Source of the DNA: JAJRPT01 sp965661945
Lineage (GTDB): Bacteria; Bacteroidota; Ignavibacteria; Kapaibacteriales; UBA2268
Assembly: GCA_965661945.1 (NCBI GenBank)
Contig: CBFIFP010000003.1
Location: 124,001-188,000 of the forward strand
Length of the DNA: 64,000 nt
Direction: 5' to 3'
Shown: one piece after another, positions 45,595-54,334 of the stretch
Layout: every line of letters begins with the position of its first letter
Position numbering within the stretch: position 1 is the stretch's first letter
Program-made: the position numbers and the translations under genes
Notes under the pieces: model-generated
Seen by the model: the letters and a program-made list of their open reading frames with translations, nothing else
Told to the model about the DNA's origin: nothing
Databases searched by the model: none

Positions 45595-46413
45595 TTAATT
45601 GTAGAGTTTAGTTATAATTGTAGAAAATTCTAACATCATCTCATAATAATTTTTATTTGGGTAGCCGTATATATTTATTTCAGATGAAATTAATTCGTAC
45701 TCATTTATTATATTTAGAATCTTTTCATTTTTTGAGTTATATGAATTAATTAAAATTTGATTAACGCCAGTATCTTTTAAATTTGATAATTCAAAATCTA
45801 AGTCTTCGTCGGGTAAATCCTCAATTGCGAAAGGAATAGGAAACTCATAAGCTGACGCAAAATATATGAATGTTGAAACATCTTGAAGCAAAGGAGGTCT
45901 ATCAAGATTAGTCAAATTTTTCTCAATTAAAGCATCAATAAGTTCAAGTTTTTCAATAAATTTTCCTGCATTATTTTTCAAATCTTGTGCTTTTTCAGGA
46001 AATAATATTCCAAGTGTATCTGCAAGTTTTTCAACTACAATAGACGTAGTCTTGGGATCTGACCAGAAATAATCTTCAGAATCAGTTTCATTTAAAAAAA
46101 TCCTATCTTTTTCAGGTATTAAGTAAGTTAGATTTATTTTGTTTTTCTTTGGCAAGTCATATACCCAATTTTCATTAATTTCTGAAGAATAAAGCAACAC
46201 TTTTGATTTATTAACTTTATAAATCAAATCACTATTTTGCTTAAATTGGCTAGAAGATACCCCAGCAGACATTAATGTTTCATTATCAAATAAATTACCC
46301 GTAACTTCTTGTGCTATAAGATGTAGTGGGTATGAAGTAGAAAGTACTAAGTCTTTACAGTTTATCTTAAACGAAAATAAAACCAGACTTATAATTATAA
46401 TTAATGGCTTCAT
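45595..46413 (-). CDS. ZnuA-like binding protein lacking metal-binding histidines
   Basis: 272 residues with a signal peptide. The cluster A-I metal-binding protein framework is evident: LVLSTSYPLHLIAQEVTGN, LMSAGVSSSQFKQNSDLIYKV, SEDYFWSDPKTTSIVVEKLADTL, LLQDVSTFIYFASAYEFPIPF. The three histidines that bind zinc or manganese in this family are replaced: near residue 54-55 (SSQF for xPHxF), 115-116 (DYFW for xHxW) and ~180 (DVST for a YHDA-type motif). It is therefore unlikely to bind metal in the usual way. It pairs with an MFS transporter rather than an ABC permease. Confidence 0.75.
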   Translation of the reverse strand: MKPLIIIISLVLFSFKINCKDLVLSTSYPLHLIAQEVTGNLFDNETLMSAGVSSSQFKQNSDLIYKVNKSKVLLYSSEINENWVYDLPKKNKINLTYLIPEKDRIFLNETDSEDYFWSDPKTTSIVVEKLADTLGILFPEKAQDLKNNAGKFIEKLELIDALIEKNLTNLDRPPLLQDVSTFIYFASAYEFPIPFAIEDLPDEDLDFELSNLKDTGVNQILINSYNSKNEKILNIINEYELISSEINIYGYPNKNYYEMMLEFSTIITKLYN

Positions 46414-46424
46414 ATTATATATAT

Positions 46425-47306
46425 TTAGTTAAATATCTTTTTGGAAATTAAATCATACTGACTAATAATTTTTTCTAATATAAAATCCGGAACATCAGGA
46501 GCCGGAGCTTCTTTATTCCAATCTTGAGTTTCTAACCAATCCCTTAAAGTTTGCTTATCAAAATTATCGGGTTCCTTTCCTTCTTCATAAGTATCTAAAT
46601 TCCAGAACCTTGATGAGTCAGGTGTCATAACTTCATCAATTAAAATCAGCTCACCATTTTCATCTTCACCAAATTCAAACTTAGTATCTGCTAGAATAAT
46701 TCCTTTTTTCTCAAGAATACTATGCCCAAAATTATACAATTTAATTGAAATATCACGTAAATATTTAGCTTTATCTTCTCCAAGAATCTCACAAGCTCTT
46801 TGAAAATCTATATTTTCATCGTGACCCGTCTCAGCTTTAGTTGCGGGAGTAAAAATTGGTTCATCTAATTTTGAGAATTTTTTTCTATTAGAAGGAATCT
46901 TAACACCACAAATAGTGCCTTCTTTTTCGTATTCTTTCCACCCCGAACCTGCAATATATCCTCTAACTACAAACTCCACCGCTAAGGGCTTACATTTTTT
47001 CACTATCATCGAGCGATTTTCTAATTGTTCACGATATTTATGCAAATTTAGGGGATAATCATCATAATCAACAGAAATTAAATGATTTTCTATAATATGT
47101 TTAGTATTATCAAACCAATACTTTGAAATATGATTAAGATAAATCCCCTTTCCAGCAACCGCCTGATTCATAATAACATCAAAAGCAGATATTCTATCTG
47201 ATGCTACAAAAAGTAAACTATTTTCTAAATTATAAATTTCACGAACTTTACCCTTTGAGATTAATTCAATTTCAGGTAAATTTGATTCAAATAAGACCTT
47301 TATCAT
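46425..47306 (-). CDS. purC: SAICAR synthase
   Basis: 293 residues. The eukaryote-like longer PurC form, with ISKGKVREIYNLENSLLFVASDRISAFDVIM, SMIVKKCKPLAVEFVVRGYIAGSGW, FTPATKAETGHDENI, ILADTKFEFG and LIDEVMTPDSSRFW. It joins aspartate to CAIR in purine synthesis. Its start overlaps the stop of the small membrane gene by four bases. No other purine gene is in the window. Confidence 0.97.
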   Translation of the reverse strand: MIKVLFESNLPEIELISKGKVREIYNLENSLLFVASDRISAFDVIMNQAVAGKGIYLNHISKYWFDNTKHIIENHLISVDYDDYPLNLHKYREQLENRSMIVKKCKPLAVEFVVRGYIAGSGWKEYEKEGTICGVKIPSNRKKFSKLDEPIFTPATKAETGHDENIDFQRACEILGEDKAKYLRDISIKLYNFGHSILEKKGIILADTKFEFGEDENGELILIDEVMTPDSSRFWNLDTYEEGKEPDNFDKQTLRDWLETQDWNKEAPAPDVPDFILEKIISQYDLISKKIFN

Positions 47307-47524
47307 TTTTTCTTTTTTCCTGCTTCACCTTTTAAAATAACGGTTTCATCTTTTTTATAGATTACATCATCATTTTGATTATAAACATTGTTTTGTTTTT
47401 GAAATTGTTCTGGATTTATACCAGAATTTCTAAAAAAATTATTTATTAACTTTCTTGATAAATATTTAAACACTATGTAAATACCACCAAAAATTAACAT
47501 TAATATAGCTATAAATTTTAACAT
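47303..47524 (-). CDS. Small membrane protein (DUF4834-like)
   Basis: 73 residues: one N-terminal membrane helix (LKFIAILMLIFGGIYIVFKYL), then a polar Asn/Gln-rich tail ending in VILKGEAGKKKK. Size, topology and position resemble small DUF4834-type proteins of Bacteroidota, but the match is by impression only. It starts two bases after murG and overlaps purC, so it is part of the long minus-strand operon. Confidence 0.55.
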   Translation of the reverse strand: MLKFIAILMLIFGGIYIVFKYLSRKLINNFFRNSGINPEQFQKQNNVYNQNDDVIYKKDETVILKGEAGKKKK

Positions 47525-47526
47525 TT

Positions 47527-48609
47527 TTATATATTTTTTATTATAAAATCCGCAACTGTAGAGCTAGCTTCTTTTTTAGCAAAATACTTAATATTATTAC
47601 TTAATTCACTTCGTTTTGTTTCATTGCGAATTAAATCAGTAATCTCTTCAAATAATTTAATTTCAATCTCATTATCTGATACCAAGATCGCGGCATTATT
47701 ATCAGAAAGTGTTTTTGCATTTAAAAACTGTTCGTTATTGGCTGCATTTCCCATTGGAACTAATATAGACGCACACCCTACAATACTTATTTCACTAACG
47801 GCAGTAGCTCCACTCCTTGATACAATTAGGTCAGCAAAAGAGTATATACTTGCCATATCATCAATAAAATCATATACTTTTATATTCGGACCAAAATCCA
47901 TAGCAATATTTATTCCTTCTAAATTCTTTTCACCACCAGTTTGCCATATAATATTAATATCTTCTAAATTCAATTTTTCTATTGAATTATAAATTGCCTT
48001 ATTAATACTTTTTGCACCCAAAGAACCACCCATCACAAGCAAAGATAATTTATCTTCTAAGCCATATTTTGTTAAAGATTCAGCTCTTGATGGCAAATTT
48101 AAAATCTCTTTTCTAATTGGATTTCCAGCAAGAATAACTTTATCTTTATTTGATACGTAAGATGCTGTTTTTTCCCAAGATGTGAATATTTTTCTTGCCC
48201 TTGAAAGCAATATTTTATTTGCTTTACCAAGATTAACATTAGATTCCATCAAAAATATAGGAATTTTATTACTTGTAGCGGCCAGCCCAGGAGGAACACT
48301 AATATAAGCACCAGCACAAAGTAAAGCATCGATTTTATTATCTTTAATTACTTTAGTTGCAATATTTTTAGATTTTAAAAAATCAAATAACCACTTAACT
48401 GCTTTCAAACTTTTACCTGGAAATGCCTTTATAGGTGTAGGAAAATAAGGATAACCCAACTCAGGAATTTTTTTTGATTCAATTCTGTAATCAGTCCCAA
48501 TAAAAAATAATTTGCAGCCATACTTCTCTTCTAACTCTTGCCCAACAGCAAGAGCAGGAAATAAATGACCACCAGTTCCACCAGCTGCAATTAATATATT
48601 CTTAACCAT
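47527..48609 (-). CDS. murG: UDP-GlcNAc:lipid I N-acetylglucosaminyltransferase MurG
   Basis: 360 residues. LIAAGGTGGHLFPALAVG at the N terminus, LCAGAYISVPPGLAA, LMESNVNLGKANKIL, LLVMGGSLGAKSINKA and SRSGATAVSEISIVGCASILVPMGNAANNEQFLNA are all MurG hallmarks. It makes lipid II on the inner face of the membrane. Its first base is the last base of the acpS stop. The surrounding mur/fts cluster is absent. Confidence 0.97.
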   Translation of the reverse strand: MVKNILIAAGGTGGHLFPALAVGQELEEKYGCKLFFIGTDYRIESKKIPELGYPYFPTPIKAFPGKSLKAVKWLFDFLKSKNIATKVIKDNKIDALLCAGAYISVPPGLAATSNKIPIFLMESNVNLGKANKILLSRARKIFTSWEKTASYVSNKDKVILAGNPIRKEILNLPSRAESLTKYGLEDKLSLLVMGGSLGAKSINKAIYNSIEKLNLEDINIIWQTGGEKNLEGINIAMDFGPNIKVYDFIDDMASIYSFADLIVSRSGATAVSEISIVGCASILVPMGNAANNEQFLNAKTLSDNNAAILVSDNEIEIKLFEEITDLIRNETKRSELSNNIKYFAKKEASSTVADFIIKNI

Positions 48610-49010
48610 TATTCTCCAATATTCTTTGCAGTTTCCGAAACCTTCTCTAAAATCACAACCGCTACAGCATTAGAGTTACTATGGCTCATAGTCAAATGCG
48701 ATTTTAGATGTCCATATTTTTCAAGCATAGAACCAGTTAAAACAATTTTTGGTTGCCCACTTTTTTGATTTACAACTCCAACTTCTGTAAACTTGAAACC
48801 ATCTCTAAGACCAGTGCCAATTGCCTTAGAAAATGCTTCTTTTGCTGCAAATCTAGCTGCATAATGCAAATAATCGTTCAACTTAAACTGGTTGCAATAT
48901 TCTTTTTCTATTTCAGTATATATTTTATTTTTAAACCTATCTCCAAGACTTTCAATAGAATTTTTAATTCTAGAGGTCTCAACAAGGTCATGCCCAATTC
49001 CGTAAATCAT
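48609..49010 (-). CDS. acpS: Holo-acyl-carrier-protein synthase
   Basis: 133 residues from the ATG at 49010, which puts the conserved MIYGIGHDLVETSRIKNSI at the N terminus; an upstream TTG would add 12 residues. The second motif YAARFAAKEAFSKAIGTGL carries the catalytic Glu and Lys. It transfers phosphopantetheine from CoA to ACP. It overlaps murG by one base. Confidence 0.95.
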   Translation of the reverse strand: MIYGIGHDLVETSRIKNSIESLGDRFKNKIYTEIEKEYCNQFKLNDYLHYAARFAAKEAFSKAIGTGLRDGFKFTEVGVVNQKSGQPKIVLTGSMLEKYGHLKSHLTMSHSNSNAVAVVILEKVSETAKNIGE

Positions 49011-49093
49011 TTTAAAATTCTTTTTGAATAAAATGCAATTTAACAATTTTTTTTTAAAGTAAATACAGATTAAATATTAACTAATAGTTTATT

Positions 49094-49867
49094 TTAAATA
49101 TTATTTTTGGCTTGATACTCATCATACATTGCTCTTAGTTGCTGTACATCTTCCCATGCTTGTCTTTTCCAAGATGGGTTACGCAGAAGGGCGGCTGGGT
49201 GATAAGTGATAAGGAGTTTTCTCCCCTCGTATTCCAATACTTTGCCTCTTACGTCTTTCATTTTGTAATCACCTTTTAATAATGTGTTTACAGCAGTTAG
49301 ACCCAAAGCTAGTATAAACTCAGGATTAAGGATTTCAATTTGCTTTTTTAAGTACGGTTCACATTCTTCGACTTCAGTCGGCTTAGGACGGCGATTTTCA
49401 GGTGGGCGACATTTAATTATATTTGCTATATAAACCTCATCTCTTGTGAAGTTAATAGCTTCAAGAATTTTGGTGAGAAGTTGTCCTGCGCGACCTATAA
49501 ATGGAATCCCTTGTTCATCTTCATCTGCTCCAGGTGCTTCGCCAATTATTAATATTTTAGATTTCGCATTTCCCGAACCAAAAACAAAATTTTTACGAGT
49601 ATGCCCAAGCTCACATTCTAAACAATTGTGGATATTTTGCTTTAATTCATCAAGATTAGAAGAAGTTTGCCAATTTGGATTTACAGAGGTTCCAGTTTTT
49701 TTCGGTGCTTCAGTTTTAGTCTGCTGTGTTTCTTTAATTGTTATTTCCTCATTATTAACTTCAATATTTTTTATACTTTGCGAAAATGATTTATCTAAAT
49801 AAAGCAAATCCCCAAATTGTTTTTGATAGTTCAAATTGGCATATATCTTTTTTATCAACTCACTCAT
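49094..49867 (-). CDS. Family 4 uracil-DNA glycosylase
   Basis: 257 residues. The iron-sulfur type UDG core has CLECELGHTRKNFVFGSG (first cysteines), GEAPGADEDEQGIPFIGRAGQLL (uracil pocket), IIKCRPPENRRPKPTEVEEC (remaining cysteines) and TYHPAALLRNP. It removes uracil from DNA. An N-terminal extension of about 85 residues with a Thr/Lys-rich linker precedes the core, as in many Bacteroidota homologues. It lies 17 bases after the DksA-like gene. Confidence 0.95.
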   Translation of the reverse strand: MSELIKKIYANLNYQKQFGDLLYLDKSFSQSIKNIEVNNEEITIKETQQTKTEAPKKTGTSVNPNWQTSSNLDELKQNIHNCLECELGHTRKNFVFGSGNAKSKILIIGEAPGADEDEQGIPFIGRAGQLLTKILEAINFTRDEVYIANIIKCRPPENRRPKPTEVEECEPYLKKQIEILNPEFILALGLTAVNTLLKGDYKMKDVRGKVLEYEGRKLLITYHPAALLRNPSWKRQAWEDVQQLRAMYDEYQAKNNI

Positions 49868-49884
49868 AAATTAACCTTATGGTA

Positions 49885-50313
49885 TTAACCCTGTGGGTGA
49901 ATCTTGTCAATACCATCTTCCGGACATTTCTGATGAATTTTAAATGATGCTGATAAAGTAGTAATCGGAACAGCTAATAATCTTTCTTTTGCAATCAAAA
50001 TGCTACATTCTCTGCAAATTCCATATACTTTGTTATCAATTCTCTCTAACGCTTCATCAAGTTTTTTAAGATAGTCATTCATTCTTTGAATTTGAGCATA
50101 AGTCTTTTCCATTTCTTGCGCCTCAGACCCCTGGTCACCCATATGCATACCAAAAGTACTTGTTTCATCGGCAGTATTACTACTATTTAAGTCTTCCAAC
50201 CTATCTTTAAGCATAGCAATTTCTTCGATGGTTTCTTCTTTAGAATCCATAATATTTTTTCTAAAGTCTTCTAACTCCGAATCTGAATATCTTATTATAT
50301 TATTCTTTGCCAT
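49885..50313 (-). CDS. TraR/DksA-family protein with incomplete zinc finger
   Basis: 142 residues: an N-terminal coiled coil (~10-95) and a DksA-like C-terminal knuckle (YGICRECSILIAKERLLAVP). Cys100 and Cys103 are kept, but the two later cysteines read Ser121 and Phe124 (TLSASF); His127 and Cys130 could compensate. Similar cysteine loss is common in Bacteroidota members. DksA relatives bind the RNA polymerase secondary channel, and the coiled-coil tip would decide activity. It lies between ileS and the UDG gene. Confidence 0.85.
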   Translation of the reverse strand: MAKNNIIRYSDSELEDFRKNIMDSKEETIEEIAMLKDRLEDLNSSNTADETSTFGMHMGDQGSEAQEMEKTYAQIQRMNDYLKKLDEALERIDNKVYGICRECSILIAKERLLAVPITTLSASFKIHQKCPEDGIDKIHPQG

Positions 50314-50333
50314 AATTAACCTCTCAGCTATTT

Positions 50334-53300
50334 TTATTGTTTTTTCAAATTTAAAAGTAATTTATCATCCAATATCTCTAATTCTGTTACATCTGAGATG
50401 TTTTCATAAAACTCCAAACTTACAGCAAGGGTTTCATTGCAAATATAATCTTTTTCAGATTCAACAGCATTTTTAATATTCTCACTCGCATTGTAATAGA
50501 TAGCAATTCTATCAGTTACATCAAAGCCCAAATCTTTTCTTAGATTTTGAACTCGATTTACAAACTCTCTTGAAATTCCTTCATTTATCAATTCTTGAGT
50601 AAGTTCTGTATCAAGTGCCACTGTTAAGCCCTGCTCTGATGCAACACTCCAGCCCTTAATTTCTTCGCTCATTATCTCAATATCTTCAAAAGTTATTTCG
50701 GCATCAATATCTTGAACTTTAATATTTATTATTGCACCTTTTTCAAGTTCGATAATCTGCCCGTTAGTTATGTCTTTAATCGCATTTGCAACTATATTAG
50801 TTTGCTTACCATATTTCTTACCAAGCAATCTAAAATTCGCTTTTGCTTTACGACTAATCACGTTTGAAGTTTCTTCGCTCACAAACTCAATCGCTTTTAC
50901 ATTAATTTCTTCTAATATAATATCTTCCACAGAATTAATATCTTCTTTCTGTTGCTCATTCATCACTGGAACTAAGATACGTTTTAATGCTTGTCTAGTT
51001 CTGATATTTTCTTTTTCTCTTAACGAGCGAGATAAGAATACAATTCGTTGTGCCAAATCCATTCTTCGTTCTAAATCCTTATCTACAAGTTTATCATTTG
51101 GAGAAGGGAAGTCTAACAAATGAATTGACAAAGGATCTTTATCTGTTTTTAATCTCAAATATAGATTTTCTGATAAAAATGGAGCAGTAGAAGCAGACAT
51201 AGACAATATATTAAGCATAACTTCTCTTAATGTTTGATATGCTGATACTTTATCCTTGTCAATTTTACCCTTCCAAAATCTTCTTCTATTTCTTCTAATA
51301 TACCAATTAGATAATTCATTAATTGCAAAAGATTGAACCAATCTATGAGCTTTAGTTAATTCATAAGCGTCCATTAAATCTATATATTCTTTTAACAAAG
51401 AATTTGCTCTTGAAATAATCCATTTGTCAATCTCTGGTCTTTCGCTTACTTCAATTACTTCTTCATTTCCTGTAAAGCCATCAATATTCGCATACAATGT
51501 AAAAAAAGCATAAGTATTTGTAAGTGAACGGAAAAAATCACTTATTACCGTTCTTGAAATATCTTCAATATTAAATAAAGTTGTCTTCCAAGGTGGGTTA
51601 TTCACAAACATATACCATCTTACGGCATCTGCACCCAGATTATCCATCACTTCAAAAGGGTCAATCGTATTGCCTAATCTCTTAGACATCTTGACGCCAT
51701 TTTTATCAAGGATTAATTCATTTACAACTATATTTTTAAACGCTGGCTTATTAAATAGTGCCGTTGAAATATTATGCAAAGTATAAAACCAACCACGCGT
51801 TTGGTCTATTCCCTCTGCAATAAAGTCAGCAGGAAATGATTTCTCGAATAATTCTTTATTTTCAAATGGATAGTGCATCTGAGCAAATGGCATTGAACCT
51901 GAATCAAACCATACATCTATTACTTCGTGAACTCTCTTATATGTTTTACCATCTTTTTGGAAATAAACATTATCCACAAATGGACGATGAAGGTCAATTT
52001 CTTCTCCACACTCAGCTACTGGTACTAATGTTCCATCTGGCTTTTTGTAAAGTCCTTTCTTCAAATCTTCAATAGAGCCAACAGCCATTATATCTTCTTT
52101 ATCGTCTTCATTAACCCAAAGCGGAAGAGGACTTCCCCAGAATCTATCCCTTGAAAGTGACCAATCCTTAACCTCTTCAAGCCAATTACCAAATCTTCCG
52201 GCACCTACTTCTGGTGGTTGCCAATTAATTTCTTTATTTAATCTAATTAAATCATCTTTATACTCAGGAGATTTAATAAACCAGCTTTCTCTTGCATAAT
52301 ACATAATCGGATTGCCTGTTCTCCAGCAATGCGGGTAACTATGCAGATAATCATTAGTTGTTCTATAGTTTTTACCTGTCATCTTCAAATAAATAACTAC
52401 ATCTTTATCAACGCCTTCTTCTTTGTGGTCTTCATAAGTGAAGTTCTTTATGGCTCTTCCCGTAAATTCACCAAAACCCTCTTTGATATGACCATCAGGA
52501 GTAACGTGTTGAATAAATGGTAGGTTATGCACTAATGACATTCTATAGTCATCTTCACCAAAGGCAGGGGCAAGATGCACTATTCCAGAACCATTTTCTG
52601 TTGAAACAAAGTCTCCAGATATAATTGTTAACGCTTTTGGAGTTTCATTTTTATCAATAGCAGCAAAAGGTAAGATTGGTTCATATATACTTCCAACAAT
52701 ATCAATACCTTTGAACTCTTTTATTATCTCATATTCGCCATCTAAAACTGATAACCTTGCCTTTGCTAAGACAAGTTTAAATTCTTCTGTTTCTTCTTTT
52801 TGCTTTCTTACATTCTTAACTAAAACATAATCAATCTCATCGCCTACTGCAGTGGCAACATTTCCAAGTAAAGTCCAAGGAGTTGTTGTCCAGACCAAAA
52901 TCTCCGCTCCAATTATCTCTATAACTTTTGATTCAACAACCTTTGTCTTCAAAAAACAACTTGGGTCTTGAACATCTTTGTATCCTTGAGATAACTCGTG
53001 AGAACTAAGTGGAGTTGCGATAGTAGGGGATTGAGGAACAACTTTAAAGCCCCTGTAAATTAGACCTTTATCAAAATATTGTTTCAATGCCCACCAAACA
53101 GACTCAATGTAATTGTTAGTACAAGTTATATACGCCTCATCTAAATCAACCCAATAGCCCATTCTTGAAGTTAGAGTTTTCCAACCCTCATCCATATCTA
53201 TATTTCGATAAACTAAATCTCTACATGCTTTATTAAACTTATCTATTCCAAAACTTGGGATTTCAGATTTATCTTTTATGCCTAACTCTTTTTCAACTTG

Positions 53301-53591
53301 AATCTCAATCGGAAGCCCATGAGTGTCCCAACCTGCTTGTCGGCGAACATAAAAGCCCCTCATTGTCTTATATCTACATATCGCATCTTTAATTGCTCGA
53401 GATAAAATATGATGAATACCTGGCTTGCCATTAACTGTTGGAGGACCTTCATAAAAAGTAAAATAAGGAGCATCCTTTCGGAGTTCCAAGGTCTTCTTAA
53501 ATATCCCCTTTTCTTCCCAATATTTCAATATATCTTTTTCTAACTCGGGATAACTCAGCTTTTCAGGTAAATTCTCAAACATTTTTTTCAT
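50334..53591 (-). CDS. ileS: Isoleucyl-tRNA synthetase
   Basis: 1085 residues from the ATG at 53591 (MKKMFENLPEKLSYPE); an upstream in-frame start would add 17 residues. Class I signatures are present: PPTVNGKPGIHHILSRAI (HIGH-type) and KMSKRLGN (KMSKS-type). The editing domain has TTTPWTLLGN and GIVHLAPAFGEDDY. The C-terminal anticodon region lacks the zinc-binding end of the E. coli form, matching the IleS2-like, eukaryote-type enzymes that often resist mupirocin. It heads the long minus-strand operon. Confidence 0.95.
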   Translation of the reverse strand: MKKMFENLPEKLSYPELEKDILKYWEEKGIFKKTLELRKDAPYFTFYEGPPTVNGKPGIHHILSRAIKDAICRYKTMRGFYVRRQAGWDTHGLPIEIQVEKELGIKDKSEIPSFGIDKFNKACRDLVYRNIDMDEGWKTLTSRMGYWVDLDEAYITCTNNYIESVWWALKQYFDKGLIYRGFKVVPQSPTIATPLSSHELSQGYKDVQDPSCFLKTKVVESKVIEIIGAEILVWTTTPWTLLGNVATAVGDEIDYVLVKNVRKQKEETEEFKLVLAKARLSVLDGEYEIIKEFKGIDIVGSIYEPILPFAAIDKNETPKALTIISGDFVSTENGSGIVHLAPAFGEDDYRMSLVHNLPFIQHVTPDGHIKEGFGEFTGRAIKNFTYEDHKEEGVDKDVVIYLKMTGKNYRTTNDYLHSYPHCWRTGNPIMYYARESWFIKSPEYKDDLIRLNKEINWQPPEVGAGRFGNWLEEVKDWSLSRDRFWGSPLPLWVNEDDKEDIMAVGSIEDLKKGLYKKPDGTLVPVAECGEEIDLHRPFVDNVYFQKDGKTYKRVHEVIDVWFDSGSMPFAQMHYPFENKELFEKSFPADFIAEGIDQTRGWFYTLHNISTALFNKPAFKNIVVNELILDKNGVKMSKRLGNTIDPFEVMDNLGADAVRWYMFVNNPPWKTTLFNIEDISRTVISDFFRSLTNTYAFFTLYANIDGFTGNEEVIEVSERPEIDKWIISRANSLLKEYIDLMDAYELTKAHRLVQSFAINELSNWYIRRNRRRFWKGKIDKDKVSAYQTLREVMLNILSMSASTAPFLSENLYLRLKTDKDPLSIHLLDFPSPNDKLVDKDLERRMDLAQRIVFLSRSLREKENIRTRQALKRILVPVMNEQQKEDINSVEDIILEEINVKAIEFVSEETSNVISRKAKANFRLLGKKYGKQTNIVANAIKDITNGQIIELEKGAIINIKVQDIDAEITFEDIEIMSEEIKGWSVASEQGLTVALDTELTQELINEGISREFVNRVQNLRKDLGFDVTDRIAIYYNASENIKNAVESEKDYICNETLAVSLEFYENISDVTELEILDDKLLLNLKKQ

Positions 53592-53967
53592 TTTTGATTT
53601 ATAATAAGCCGCAATAATACAAAGTTTTTTATTAATAAACAATAAAATTTATTAAACACCCTTAAAAATCGTGTTTTATACTTCAAAAATATTCTAAAAA
53701 CTGCCAAAATTCTAATTATAATTCTTCCCCCATCAATCAACATTGCTCCCATTATATTAAACAAATTGAAATATCTCGAGTGCTTTGTATATTAAATTGC
53801 ACATGTATAATTTATTCTTCGATACGCTGAAAATGACCTTTTTTTTGTCTTTTAAAATATTATTAATGGATTTTAAATAATTATTACAATTTTAAAGATT
53901 AATTTTTCTTCTTTTCAGAATAATAACAATATCCTCCAAACCTCAGTAAAAACTATTTCGTGAGGGG

Positions 53968-54175
53968 TTTACGCCTTTTCGAATGGTCTTTATACGCCCT
54001 CTCGAATGGTCTTTACGCTCTTTAAAATGGTCTTTACGCCACTGAATTTAACTAAAAAGATAATTATAAATACTAAAAGGAAAGTGTAAATACCTAAAAA
54101 GACGGCGTAAATATCTAAAAAGATAATATTTATACTTAAAAGAATGATTATAAGTTTTAAAAGGATAATCTAAAA
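53968..54175. repeat. Array of ~20-23 bp degenerate repeats in two opposed halves
   Basis: Left half: three and a part units starting at 53968, 53989, 54012 and 54033, sharing TTTACGC...TTTCGAATGGTC. Right half: about six units of 20-21 bases starting near 54052, 54073, 54094, 54115, 54135 and 54155, sharing CTAAAAAGA...GTAAATA. The reverse complement of the left unit contains AAAAGGCGTAAA, and the right unit at 54094 contains AAAAGACGGCGTAAA, so the halves are related in inverted orientation. No unique spacers, so it is not a CRISPR. Function unknown. Confidence 0.7.
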
Positions 54176-54260
54176 AGTATTCGAGAAGCTCGATAAATTA
54201 AATTAAATGATTTAGAGAGTAGTTTTGATAGTTATAGAAATCATTTGGTGATTAAGGGTT

Positions 54261-54288
54261 AAAAAAAAGCCCTCGTTATGAGGGCTAT
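54261..54288 (-). terminator. Terminator of acn
   Basis: Read on the minus strand: a 7-bp stem AGCCCTC/GAGGGCT (54268-54274 with 54280-54286) and a 5-base loop, followed by eight T residues. It lies about 50 bases after the acn stop. Confidence 0.85.
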
Positions 54289-54334
54289 AAATACATATTT
54301 TAAGATTTATGAGTTTGTATTAACTTGTTTTTAA

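Larger units (their letters stand above)
53592..54334. other. Non-coding region between ileS and acn
   Basis: About 740 bases without a credible gene. It should hold the ileS promoter on the minus strand, near 53640, though no clear TAnnTTTG box was found. The centre (53968-54175) holds the ~21-bp repeat array described separately. The acn terminator lies at 54261-54288. The remainder is plain AT-rich sequence. Confidence 0.6.

Noticed and set aside
52329..52523. Plus-strand ORFs inside ileS, acn and pruA
   Set aside because: They are antisense shadows of long, motif-rich essential genes and have no ribosome site or family features.
53968..54175. Possible CRISPR array
   Set aside because: The units follow each other directly with no constant-repeat/unique-spacer pattern, drift in sequence, change orientation in the middle, and no cas gene is nearby.
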